64,000 nt of DNA from Bacteroides propionicigenes (GTDB lineage Bacteria > Bacteroidota > Bacteroidia > Bacteroidales > Bacteroidaceae). The translations under genes were made by a program, and so were the position numbers. Of this stretch, positions 51,408-60,263 are shown in pieces. Position 1 is the stretch's first letter, and every line of letters begins with the position of its first letter. Under the pieces are notes generated by a model. The model was not told the origin of the DNA. It searched no databases and saw only the letters and a list, made by a program, of their open reading frames with translations. The stretch spans positions 62,001 through 126,000 of the forward strand of contig NZ_JAHBBW010000001.1 in NCBI RefSeq assembly GCF_018390535.1, given 5' to 3'.

Positions 51408-51983
51408 ATGAACAAAAAGAAGATTGAACTGCAAGTATTGAATATTTCAAATAGCCAGGCGCAGGTTGGTGCCTATGCTATGGTATTGGGCGAAGTAAAT
51501 GGCCCACGACAGTTGCCGGTCATTATTGGCAGTGCCGAAGCACAATCCATGATGATTGAGATGAGAGGTATTATTCCGCCCCGCCCGCTAACACATACAC
51601 TGTTTGCTTCCATCCTCAAAGCACTGGGAATTAATTTATTGCGTGTACTCATCTATAAAGTAGACAATGGAGTGTTCTATTGCTATCTCTACATGAAGGC
51701 AGAAGAAACAATCCTTCGTATTGATGCACGTACCAGCGATGCCGTGGCCCTTGCCTTGCGCATGAATGCTCCAATCTTCATATACGATGACATACTGGAA
51801 GCCGAATGCCTGAAAACAGAACATAGCATCACTATAAATGAGAACGGGGACAATACAGGCAATACTGCACCCCAAAAGACTTTGGAGCAGTTGAAAGTCG
51901 CCCTTCAAAAAGCCATAGACGAGGAAGATTACGAACGCGCCGCCCAACTGAGGGACATTATCAATCAACACAAAAAACAATAA
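51408..51983 (+). CDS. Bifunctional nuclease (DUF151) with UVR motif
   Basis: This 191-residue protein has a DUF151/bifunctional nuclease domain (about residues 1-135: GAYAMVLGEVNGPRQLPVIIGSAEAQSM, RPLTHTLFASILKALG, ARTSDAVALALRMNAPIF). It ends in a UvrB/UvrC-type motif (LEQLKVALQKAIDEEDYERAAQLRDII), which in other proteins mediates pairing with UvrB or related partners. Plant relatives have been reported to cut DNA and RNA; in bacteria the role is unclear. It lies between nupG (4 bases) and rsmE (6 bases). Confidence 0.9.
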   Translation: MNKKKIELQVLNISNSQAQVGAYAMVLGEVNGPRQLPVIIGSAEAQSMMIEMRGIIPPRPLTHTLFASILKALGINLLRVLIYKVDNGVFYCYLYMKAEETILRIDARTSDAVALALRMNAPIFIYDDILEAECLKTEHSITINENGDNTGNTAPQKTLEQLKVALQKAIDEEDYERAAQLRDIINQHKKQ

Positions 51984-51989
51984 ACAATC

Positions 51990-52688
51990 ATGCATGTATT
52001 CTATACTCCCGACATACAATTGCAAGCCGAGTTGCCCGAAGAAGAAGCCGCTCATGCTATCCGCGTATTAAGATTACAAACCGGTGACGAAGTAATGCTA
52101 ACCGATGGTAAAGGGTACTTCTATCGCGCAGAAATTGGTACTGCAACGAATAAGCGCTGTCTTGTCAACATACTCGAAACCATTCACCAAGAACCATTAT
52201 GGAACGGGCATCTGCACATCGCAATGGCTCCCACCAAGAACATGGATCGTACGGAGTGGTTTGCGGAGAAAGCTACTGAAATAGGTTTTGATGAACTCAC
52301 TTTTCTTAACTGCCGTTTCTCAGAGCGCAAAATAATCAAGACCGAACGTATTGCTAAAATACTGATTTCCGCCATCAAGCAATCCCTAAAAGCACGCTTG
52401 CCACAACTGAATGAAATGACTGATTTTAATAAATTCGTCAGCCAGCCTTTCAAAGGCCGCAAATTCATTGCACATTGCTATGAAGGCAACAAACCTTTAT
52501 TGAAAGATATTATCCGGAAAGGAGAAGACGCATTGGTACTGATTGGACCGGAAGGTGACTTCAGCGAAGAAGAAGTGAAAAAAGCCATTGAAAACGGTTT
52601 CGAGCCTATTAGTCTTGGACGTTCCCGATTGCGTACTGAAACGGCAGCGCTTGTAGCCTGCCATATATTGAACTTACAAAATCAATAA
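51990..52688 (+). CDS. rsmE: 16S rRNA m3U1498 methyltransferase RsmE
   Basis: This 232-residue SPOUT-class methyltransferase has an N-terminal PUA-like domain (HAIRVLRLQTGDEVMLTDGKGYFYRAEI) and the trefoil knot signatures LIGPEGDFSEEEV and LGRSRLRTETAALVA near the C-terminus. It methylates N3 of U1498 in 16S rRNA in the assembled 30S subunit. The length is usual (~240). It sits 6 bases after the nuclease gene and 6 bases before the DUF4836 lipoprotein gene. Confidence 0.96.
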   Translation: MHVFYTPDIQLQAELPEEEAAHAIRVLRLQTGDEVMLTDGKGYFYRAEIGTATNKRCLVNILETIHQEPLWNGHLHIAMAPTKNMDRTEWFAEKATEIGFDELTFLNCRFSERKIIKTERIAKILISAIKQSLKARLPQLNEMTDFNKFVSQPFKGRKFIAHCYEGNKPLLKDIIRKGEDALVLIGPEGDFSEEEVKKAIENGFEPISLGRSRLRTETAALVACHILNLQNQ

Positions 52689-52694
52689 TACGAT

Positions 52695-53795
52695 ATGAAA
52701 AAAAGTATTTTCTTCTATTTACTCCCCGTCCTGCTGATAGTGCTGTGTCTGGGTTCATGTAATGAAACTGCCCCAAAAACAGAATATACCCATGTAATCC
52801 CTGCCAATGCCACTGAAGTAGCGGCACTCAACATAAAGAGCATTATCAATAAAGCCGGACTGAACCATTCAGACAACCAAGCCGCCTTGCAAAAACTGTT
52901 GGGCCTGCTTCTCGAAAGCAAGAATACCAACCTGAAAAAAGAAGTGGAAACCTTGCTGAATAATCCCGCAGAAAGTGGAATAGACTGGAACGCTCCGGTT
53001 TACCTATTCGAGGCTCCTACCCTGCACAACACAGCAATCACCTTAAAGATTACCGATCTGGAAAAGTTTGAAGCCATACTTAAAATACTTGTTCAAGAAC
53101 AACTATGCACCGCTCCGGTAAAAGCCAAAGGTTATCAGAGTACCGAAATAAAAGATGCCGGAATACTGCTTGCCTACAATAACGGTACGCTGCTCGGAGT
53201 GTATGGTGGCAGTTCGGAACAACTACAGAAATTACAACCGGCTATCACCGCCCTTATGCAGCAAACCGCAGACAAGAGCATCCATACAAATAAATATTTT
53301 ACTCCGATGATGCAGCAAAAGGGAGATATACGTTTGTTGGCAACTCCCGATGCTCTTCCAATGGATGTTCGCGGTGTGCTGAACTGGCCGCACGGCACAC
53401 AACTGCTGGGTTATGTACTGTTTGAGAATGGACGCATATACGCCACTTTACAAAGTGCCGACTTCAAAGGAGATACCAAAGAAAACAACCAGCCATTCCA
53501 CCCCAAAAACTCACGAGAGTTACAGCAAGCCATGATGAGCATGATACACGGAAGGCCTTTCAATATCTCATTGACCAGCGATGAGCTGCTCACATTGAGC
53601 AATCTCCGCGTGCTTATGGAATATGCATCAGACGAACCGGAAATCAATATCCTCTATCAGTTAATCATGAAAATTGAAGAATTGAACCTGCGGGGAGACA
53701 AGAACCGGACAAACTTCACAATTGTTCTGAGCGAAAAGAACGAGAATGCCCTAAAACAACTAGTTGACTTTGCCAAGTTATTTGCAGGAATGTAA
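52695..53795 (+). CDS. DUF4836 family lipoprotein
   Basis: This 366-residue lipoprotein has signal MKKSIFFYLLPVLLIVLCLGSC, with Cys22 lipidated. The opening VIPANATEVAALNIKSIINKAG matches DUF4836 ('IP-A-xVV-ANxKSLxxKA'). The domain repeats a pattern seen in the middle (KGYQSTEIKDAGILLAYNNGTLLGVYGG) and end. Its function is unknown. It is the last of the nupG-nuclease-rsmE run. The 65-base gap after it has no visible terminator, so read-through to the ABC genes is possible. Confidence 0.85.
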   Translation: MKKSIFFYLLPVLLIVLCLGSCNETAPKTEYTHVIPANATEVAALNIKSIINKAGLNHSDNQAALQKLLGLLLESKNTNLKKEVETLLNNPAESGIDWNAPVYLFEAPTLHNTAITLKITDLEKFEAILKILVQEQLCTAPVKAKGYQSTEIKDAGILLAYNNGTLLGVYGGSSEQLQKLQPAITALMQQTADKSIHTNKYFTPMMQQKGDIRLLATPDALPMDVRGVLNWPHGTQLLGYVLFENGRIYATLQSADFKGDTKENNQPFHPKNSRELQQAMMSMIHGRPFNISLTSDELLTLSNLRVLMEYASDEPEINILYQLIMKIEELNLRGDKNRTNFTIVLSEKNENALKQLVDFAKLFAGM

Positions 53796-53860
53796 TTAGC
53801 GGCCAGCGTTTAGTGATTAGTGTTCAGCACACTTAATGCGTAATTAATAATTTGTAATTA

Positions 53861-54505
53861 ATGAACCACATTCATTTACAACAAACCCTGCCTCAGGTCT
53901 TTGCCGACCGTGACACCATTACTTCACAGATATGGCATCAAGACATCGTTTTCAGCAAGGGGAAACGTTATTTGATAGAAGCAGGCTCAGGGACCGGAAA
54001 ATCGTCTTTATGCAGTTATATCTACGGGTATCGCCGCGACTATCAGGGTATCATCAATTTTGACGAACAAAACATCCGTTCATTCTCTGTTGACGAATGG
54101 ACAGATATACGAAAAAATTCGCTCAGTATCCTTTTTCAGGAACTCCGTATCTTTCCGGAACTGACCGCTCTCGAGAATATCCTATTAAAGAATCGCTTGA
54201 CCAACTACAAGAAGAAAAAAGAAATTCTCGCTCTTTTTGAAGCAATCGGCATTCCCGATAAAATCAATGAAAGAGCCGGTAAACTTTCTTTTGGGCAACA
54301 GCAACGTGTCGCTTTTATCCGTAGCCTTTGCCAACCGTTTGACTTTATCTTCTTGGACGAACCTATCAGCCATTTAGATGATGAAAACAGTGCCATAATG
54401 GGACGTTTACTCATAGAAGAAGCCGAAGAACAAGGTGCCGGAATTATTGTAACATCCATTGGAAAGCACTTGGAGCTTAAGTACGATGAAACCCTCCGTC
54501 TATAA
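53861..54505 (+). CDS. ABC transporter ATP-binding protein
   Basis: This 214-residue ATPase has Walker A GSGTGKSS (residues 42-49), a Q-loop (LSILFQELRIFPELTALENI), the signature LSFGQQQRVAF and Walker B FDFIFLDEPISHLDDENS. The D-loop is intact. The signature is LSFGQ rather than LSGGQ. It is of the LolD/MacB-like class that pairs with FtsX-type permeases such as the next gene (23 bases downstream). Such pairs drive mechanotransmission, lipoprotein release or peptide export; which one applies is unknown. Confidence 0.9.
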   Translation: MNHIHLQQTLPQVFADRDTITSQIWHQDIVFSKGKRYLIEAGSGTGKSSLCSYIYGYRRDYQGIINFDEQNIRSFSVDEWTDIRKNSLSILFQELRIFPELTALENILLKNRLTNYKKKKEILALFEAIGIPDKINERAGKLSFGQQQRVAFIRSLCQPFDFIFLDEPISHLDDENSAIMGRLLIEEAEEQGAGIIVTSIGKHLELKYDETLRL

Positions 54506-54528
54506 TCCATAAATCATAATTCAAAATC

Positions 54529-55737
54529 ATGAACAAACTTGTTTGGAAACTTCTCCGCCAACATATCAGTGTAGGTCAGCTGACCGGATTTTTCCTCGCC
54601 AACCTCTTTGGTATGATGATTGTATTACTGAGCATACAATTCTATCGGGACACACTCCCTATCTTTACGCAGGGAGACAGCTTCATGAAGAAGAATTACA
54701 TCATCGCCACCAAAAGAATCAGTACACTCGGCAGCTTTACCGGAAAAAGCAATACTTTCTCCCCAAAAGAAATCGAGGAGATGAAAGAGCAACCTTTCAC
54801 CGAAAGCGTGGGAGCTTTCACCCCCTCCTTATTCAAAGTGTCCGCTGGCTTGGGAATGCAGGAAGCCGGAATACACCTTTCCACCGAAATGTTTTTTGAG
54901 TCTGTACCCGACGAGTATGTAGATGTAAATCTGGACAAATGGCACTTTGATGAAACCTCTCCGATTATACCTATTATCATCCCCCGTAATTACCTGAATC
55001 TATATAACTTCGGTTTTGCACAAAGCCGAAGCCTGCCTAAGCTCTCCGAAGGCCTCATGAATCTGATACAAATGGATATCATGTTACGGGGCAACGGACG
55101 TACAGAACAATTCAAAGGCAAGATTGTAGGCTTCTCCAACCGCCTGAATACAATTCTTGTCCCACAAACATTTATGGACTGGGCAAACAAGAGTTTTGCT
55201 CCCGGCAAAGAAGCCCAACCTTCCCGCCTCATCGTTGAAGTAAAGAACCCTACCGACACAGCCATCAGCAACTATTTCCAACAGAACCGTTACGAAACCG
55301 AAGGCGATAGTCTGGATGCCGGAAAAACGACTTATTTCCTGCGTCTCATTACCGGTATTGTCATAGGAGTAGGATTATTCATCAGCATTTTATCCTTTTA
55401 CATCCTGATGCTAAGCATTTTCTTACTGTTACAAAAGAATACCGTAAAACTGGAGAACCTGCTTCTGATAGGATACAGCCCGAACCGCGTAGCACTTCCC
55501 TACAATATTCTGACAATCGTTTTGAATCTGTCAGTATTGTTATTGTCTGTCAGCGGGGTAGCATGGATACGCAGTTACTATACAGAAATTATCAGCACGA
55601 TCTTTCCACAATTGGAAACAGAATCGTTGCTTCCATGTTGGATAACAGGCAGTGTTCTGTTCCTCGTAGTATCTTTACTGAACGTTATGATGATACATAA
55701 AAAAGTTACGAGCATTTGGAAAGGAAGAAAGGCATAA
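54529..55737 (+). CDS. FtsX/MacB-like ABC transporter permease
   Basis: This 402-residue membrane protein has one N-terminal helix (GQLTGFFLANLFGMMIVLLSIQF), a periplasmic domain of ~240 residues and a three-helix C-terminal bundle (FLRLITGIVIGVGLFISILSFYILMLSIFLLL; VALPYNILTIVLNLSVLLLSVSG; CWITGSVLFLVVSLLNVMMI). This is the type VII (FtsX/MacB) topology. The periplasmic domain would contact a substrate or effector. It works with the ATPase encoded just upstream. No third component such as a membrane-fusion protein is visible. Confidence 0.88.
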   Translation: MNKLVWKLLRQHISVGQLTGFFLANLFGMMIVLLSIQFYRDTLPIFTQGDSFMKKNYIIATKRISTLGSFTGKSNTFSPKEIEEMKEQPFTESVGAFTPSLFKVSAGLGMQEAGIHLSTEMFFESVPDEYVDVNLDKWHFDETSPIIPIIIPRNYLNLYNFGFAQSRSLPKLSEGLMNLIQMDIMLRGNGRTEQFKGKIVGFSNRLNTILVPQTFMDWANKSFAPGKEAQPSRLIVEVKNPTDTAISNYFQQNRYETEGDSLDAGKTTYFLRLITGIVIGVGLFISILSFYILMLSIFLLLQKNTVKLENLLLIGYSPNRVALPYNILTIVLNLSVLLLSVSGVAWIRSYYTEIISTIFPQLETESLLPCWITGSVLFLVVSLLNVMMIHKKVTSIWKGRKA

Positions 55738-55847
55738 GCCAACCTGACCGCTGATGTAACAGATTCATTTCTTACACTCTAACCATACATTCGTTAGATA
55801 TAATCCCCTATCATCAGCTTCATTTTGTATTTTTACAAGTAATAAAA

Positions 55848-55990
55848 CCTCGTTTTCCAATTGCGGGCCGAAGAGCCTCCAACTGCGGGCCCGGCAGCAC
55901 GCAACTGCCAACCGGAGAGCCCGCAGTTGGAAAACGAGGTTTAGTTACAAGCATATCGGCATTTTGCCATAGCCATATCGACATTTACAA
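55848..55990. repeat. Second intergenic array with 22-bp period
   Basis: AATTGCGGGCC, AACTGCGGGCC and AACTGCCAACC start at 55859, 55881 and 55903, each 22 bp apart. A reverse-complement copy, GCCCGCAGTT, lies at 55919-55928. The whole is enclosed by 21-base arms (55848-55868 and 55919-55939) with one mismatch. A further pair, CATATCGGCATTT (55952) and CATATCGACATTT (55974), is again 22 bp apart. It lies between convergent genes. The period is the same as in the array at 30053, but the words differ. Confidence 0.75.
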
Positions 55991-56009
55991 TGAGGCTAAC
56001 GGAGAAATG

Positions 56010-57404
56010 TTATTGTACTTTCACATTAGCAACAAATTCATTTATAACGAATTCTTTCAAATCTCTCATTTTCTCTCCGTTGATACTGATATTTTCAAAG
56101 ATTATATCCTTCACCATACCGTCCGGGCTTAATCCCTGAATCAGCGAACGATTCTCACCAACACCTGTATAGGTGATATTACGGAATGTGACGCCTTCGA
56201 TGCCGCTGCCGGGTTGTCTGTCGTACTTAGGATTGAAACGTACTTTGACATAGAAAAGGCGACCTTCCTGAATACTCTCTACACGGACATCCTCGAACAG
56301 GACGTTACGTACCCGGTTTTTATCACCACAGTCTACTGCCATACATCCCTGATACATCGGATCATCCTCATCGTGTTCCAAAATATCAATATTACGGAAA
56401 GTCAGGTTCTCAATAACCTCGCCCGTCGACGAGTCCGGATTTCCATGACCTCCTACATTAACAGGGTGCGCAACATCCGCCCATAAAACAGAGTTCTGTA
56501 CGGTAATATCGCTCGAACCGCCCCACCAATTCCAACGATGATTATAGAGCGCGACACAATCATCGCTTGTACGCAGGAAAACGTTATCAACAAAGACCTT
56601 ACGACAACACATCAGGTCAATGCCGTCACTCCAGCCTCTACAACTAAAAGTTTTCAAGTTACGGATTACTATCTCCGAAGAACCGCCGCCGAACACCGTA
56701 TAATGTTCGGGGTTTACAACCGTAATTCCATCAATCAACACATTTTTGGAATCGGTTATTTCAATGCCGCGGACAGGATGGTCTAATATTCCGCGACCTA
56801 TAATACGCACATTCTCAGCATTATCTACCAGAAGTTTAGCTTTCAACACTGCACCCGGAGCCAAATAGGCTGTAGTATTGCTTGGTATGCGTATCTGATT
56901 ATTGGGCAAATCTTTCGGACGATGTACACCCGGACCAAAGAACATAATGCCTTTTGCTTCCTTTGAGTAGACCTCTTCTTCCATAGGATTAGCGAAAAGA
57001 TGCAAATTGTGCAAACGGTCTCCGTCAAACTCAATTGAAAGGTTTTGAGGCTTATCCAAAGTGAAAAAGACAGTATTCTGTACTTGCCTGTAAACTACCT
57101 TATTATTCAAGGGGCGGATGGCAACCTCACGCACTGTACCATTATTCTTTTTTACCATTACTTCTACCGGACTCCCCATATCAAACTGCACCATAGAAGC
57201 ATCTTGCGGCTTATCCAAATCTACCTGTACTTTATATTCAAACAAGTCCTGCCACTCTCCACCGGGTATACGGACACGCACCGTATAGTCATCATTGTGA
57301 GGCAGTCCTGTATGTAATCCCTCCGGATAGGTTTTCAACTGTGCCAGTACAACTACGCCGTAATTTATCAGTACAAACAATATGAATAATAGTTTCCGTT
57401 TCAT
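56010..57404 (-). CDS. GH28-like right-handed beta-helix glycosidase
   Basis: This 464-residue exported protein has signal peptide MKRKLLFILFVLINYGVVVLAQ. After an N-terminal beta-sandwich of ~130 residues comes a parallel beta-helix. Motifs parallel polygalacturonases: GWSDGIDLMCCRKVFVDNVFLRTSDDCVALY aligns with NTDGID and GDDC, and VNVGGHGN aligns with the GHG motif. The first Asn of NTD is replaced (WSD). This suggests a uronide or related glycan hydrolase, possibly of a GH28-neighbouring family. It lies 13 bases after the heparinase II/III-like gene and is the last gene of the small polysaccharide locus. Confidence 0.8.
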   Translation of the reverse strand: MKRKLLFILFVLINYGVVVLAQLKTYPEGLHTGLPHNDDYTVRVRIPGGEWQDLFEYKVQVDLDKPQDASMVQFDMGSPVEVMVKKNNGTVREVAIRPLNNKVVYRQVQNTVFFTLDKPQNLSIEFDGDRLHNLHLFANPMEEEVYSKEAKGIMFFGPGVHRPKDLPNNQIRIPSNTTAYLAPGAVLKAKLLVDNAENVRIIGRGILDHPVRGIEITDSKNVLIDGITVVNPEHYTVFGGGSSEIVIRNLKTFSCRGWSDGIDLMCCRKVFVDNVFLRTSDDCVALYNHRWNWWGGSSDITVQNSVLWADVAHPVNVGGHGNPDSSTGEVIENLTFRNIDILEHDEDDPMYQGCMAVDCGDKNRVRNVLFEDVRVESIQEGRLFYVKVRFNPKYDRQPGSGIEGVTFRNITYTGVGENRSLIQGLSPDGMVKDIIFENISINGEKMRDLKEFVINEFVANVKVQ

Positions 57405-57417
57405 TGCATATCTCTGT

Positions 57418-60171
57418 CTATAACTTTGTCTTCTCCGTCACGCTCTTTTCTATCTTATACGTTTTTCCGTTCAATGTGATGGTGCAAGCACCCGAAGCCG
57501 TACAGTACCATCCGTCCGCTCCTTTTTCAAGCAATACGCTCACCGGAACATTCGCCTTGACAACCACTGCAGGAGTTTGCAACAGCGTACCATTCCCTAA
57601 AAAGAGTGTACAATCTTCTCCTTTCCGATTACTCCACAAAGCGTAGGTGGCCGAGGCTTTCATGCCATTGTTCATCGAACAAAGATGCGCCGCACTGTCT
57701 GAAGACAGGATATAGTCGGTGCGCCCGCTTTTCTGTGTTACACAAATTCCAACATGGCTGCCCGGCTGTCCGCACTTCACTTCCGGAAAAGTAACGGAGG
57801 TAATCTGTTCGGCTTCTTTCACTGTTGAAGGTTCATAAACCGCCACGAAAGGACGATTCCATGCTTCTCCTTCCTGACGGGCAACAAAGGTTAATGTGGG
57901 CTGCTCCTTAATATTGTAAGGCATACCCGGAGTACGGCTAAGCCCCTCTGTCATAGGACTAAGAGCTGAAAACACCGTGCGGTTTTCCTCTCCTTTCATC
58001 CACATATTCATTCGGATATCATCTTTATCGGGCATCTTAATTGTAAAGACGGCCTTTACATCTTCGCCTGTCCGGGCACACTTCTTGTCGAACAGATAAG
58101 AATAGGCATACAGATGGGCCCCGGCAAATGCAAGTTCCTCAGTAGGCCTCAGGTTTAAATCTGTGCCGTCGGCAGCAGTCAAGGTCATCTCTTGTCCCAG
58201 ATTATGATAGAAATAATCGTGCATCTTGTCTCCGCCAAGCTCTTTGCGGCTACGGAAAACATCTATATAGTAGCCCGTTTCGGGACCGGTGGTGACAATA
58301 CTCATCATACGTATCTGGTCTGCACGGCTTTCCGGTTCACGGAAATAGACATCACTATACGTAACGGAAGGGAACTTATCTTTCACCGCCACAGCTGCAG
58401 AAGATGCCGGAAAACAGGAAAGCAATTCGAACGAATGGTTGCTCTTCATCACCGGATAGCTGGAAATACCGTCTACGCATACAGTGTTGTGACTGGGAAA
58501 CTGAGAGTAGTATTCAGCATAATCCAATCCGCTGTAAAGGTACAAGCCGATGCCGGCATCAGGCCCCAACACATACCCTTTGCCATAAAGTTCCATTGAA
58601 ATGCCGTTGGCGTGCATATGATTGCCCTCACTGGCATTCAAAGATATCATCAGGCTATTGCGTGGATTCATGCCATTACGTTGTACCAGCCACGACACGT
58701 TTGGAGCGTAGAACAAAGGAGACACATAATCTTCTATTTTACCGGCATTGACATCCGACCTTAGTTCCAAGGGTTTATCGTCGAAAAAAGCATTGACGGA
58801 AACACGTACCTTTTCTTTCGCCGTATTCTTGCCGGCATCAGGATTAAGGCATTTCAGCAAAGCGGTGAAATACTTCTCCTGTTCTTCTTTGCCATTGGCT
58901 TGGGCGTTTTCAATCATCCGGACAACGGGCGTGGTTTTCAGATACCCCGGATGTGTATCTCCAAAACCGCATATCATTCTGTTGGGAAACAAATACTGGG
59001 GAGTAGCTGCAACAGCCTTGGGAAGTACCGGTAATTCTTTCGTTAAGTCACAATGCAAATTACGGTCGAAGATGTTCGTAAAATTAGCATAGTCATTCAT
59101 AACTACGCCACTATAACCGGGACATTCCGCCCAAATGCCCGTATGAGGGTCGTACCCGTAGTCGGCAAGTTTTTTCAAACTCCACTGGCGGATACTGGAT
59201 TGGTTGAGCACATAGTCTATATAATAGCCTCGCCCTTTGCCATCGGCATAATGGTTATCATCTTCGAGCACTATGCCAATGTCCATGATATAGCGCGCCT
59301 GCATCAGATTCCAATTATTATGGGGTACTCCATTGGCTATGATGTTGTCCGCCCACTTCTTGAAAGCTCCGGCATAGATATTCATCTTATCGGCATAGTG
59401 AACGGCCAGATACCCATGCAGGAAATCATAAAGAGGAACAATCTCATAAAGAATATCTTCATGGATTACTTCAAACGAACTCATGCCAACCAGTGTCTGC
59501 TGATGACCATAATTTGCATCAACAGGGACATTGCGATAATAGATGCCCTGCATATAGGTGTCGAACACTCCGGCAGCCAACCGGGCATATTGTTCTTCAT
59601 CGGTCAGCCAATAAAGAAAAGCTGCATCACGGGCAATTCCCATAATCTCACGATTCAAGCTTTCAATGTTACGCCCTGTCTTGGAAGGATGGACTTTCTC
59701 CAAAGGGCGACCGGGTAGAGAGTTGTTATGGAAAGTAATATTACCGTCTTTATCATCGTCATAAGGAACGATATCCGCCAGTTTGGGGCGACCATGGGTG
59801 GCAAATGTGCCGCGTGTCCCGGTAAAACGCACCGTAGGAACGGGTGCCTTCGCTCCACCGGCATGGTCGAAACTTTCACCTTTTATATATACATCGGTGG
59901 CGTGCGAGTTCCAGTACATGGCAAGACGTGACAAGAGCCAGTCCGGTTGCGCCTCTGTCAGCCGGGTATAGGTATCCGTCTTTTCTTTCAGCTTATTGAA
60001 GACCTCTCTTGCCCATGATTCATTCTTAATCAAGTCACGGGTGACCTGCTTCCCATCGGCAGTCGTCAGATAGCGGGGATGCTCCCGGGAAAGTTTCAGA
60101 GTACGGGTATCAATTTGTGCTTGTAATGCTGTAACTGCCGATAACAGTAATAGTAATATAGCTTTTCTCAT
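57418..60171 (-). CDS. Heparinase II/III-like polysaccharide lyase candidate
   Basis: This ~917-residue exported protein has signal peptide MRKAILLLLLSAVTALQAQ. The N-terminal half is an alpha-toroid rich in aromatic residues (ESLNREIMGIARDAAFLYWLTDEEQYARLAAGVF; GVPHNNWNLMQARYIMDIGI; IWAECPGYSGVVMNDYANF). The middle is a heparinase II/III-type beta-sandwich (LMISLNASEGNHMHANGISMELYGKGYVLGPDAGIG), with conserved Asn/His/Tyr residues expected in the lyase site (NNWN, ECPGYS, HMHANG). Such enzymes cleave uronate-containing polysaccharides by beta-elimination. The ATG at 60171 is chosen over an upstream GTG-type start at 60228. The substrate is not determinable here. Confidence 0.85.
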   Translation of the reverse strand: MRKAILLLLLSAVTALQAQIDTRTLKLSREHPRYLTTADGKQVTRDLIKNESWAREVFNKLKEKTDTYTRLTEAQPDWLLSRLAMYWNSHATDVYIKGESFDHAGGAKAPVPTVRFTGTRGTFATHGRPKLADIVPYDDDKDGNITFHNNSLPGRPLEKVHPSKTGRNIESLNREIMGIARDAAFLYWLTDEEQYARLAAGVFDTYMQGIYYRNVPVDANYGHQQTLVGMSSFEVIHEDILYEIVPLYDFLHGYLAVHYADKMNIYAGAFKKWADNIIANGVPHNNWNLMQARYIMDIGIVLEDDNHYADGKGRGYYIDYVLNQSSIRQWSLKKLADYGYDPHTGIWAECPGYSGVVMNDYANFTNIFDRNLHCDLTKELPVLPKAVAATPQYLFPNRMICGFGDTHPGYLKTTPVVRMIENAQANGKEEQEKYFTALLKCLNPDAGKNTAKEKVRVSVNAFFDDKPLELRSDVNAGKIEDYVSPLFYAPNVSWLVQRNGMNPRNSLMISLNASEGNHMHANGISMELYGKGYVLGPDAGIGLYLYSGLDYAEYYSQFPSHNTVCVDGISSYPVMKSNHSFELLSCFPASSAAVAVKDKFPSVTYSDVYFREPESRADQIRMMSIVTTGPETGYYIDVFRSRKELGGDKMHDYFYHNLGQEMTLTAADGTDLNLRPTEELAFAGAHLYAYSYLFDKKCARTGEDVKAVFTIKMPDKDDIRMNMWMKGEENRTVFSALSPMTEGLSRTPGMPYNIKEQPTLTFVARQEGEAWNRPFVAVYEPSTVKEAEQITSVTFPEVKCGQPGSHVGICVTQKSGRTDYILSSDSAAHLCSMNNGMKASATYALWSNRKGEDCTLFLGNGTLLQTPAVVVKANVPVSVLLEKGADGWYCTASGACTITLNGKTYKIEKSVTEKTKL

Positions 60172-60263
60172 CTTGTAATCGTTTTGAAAAGGAATACGCA
60201 CAACTCGCCTTTCACACTCAATAACCAAGAGATTTTTAGCATCCCTCCTATTCCAGAACAGAA

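Noticed and set aside
53796..53860. Terminator or promoter between the DUF4836 and ABC genes
   Set aside because: Only short word repeats (TTTAGTGATTAGTG) are seen, with no stable hairpin and no full TAnnTTTG box.
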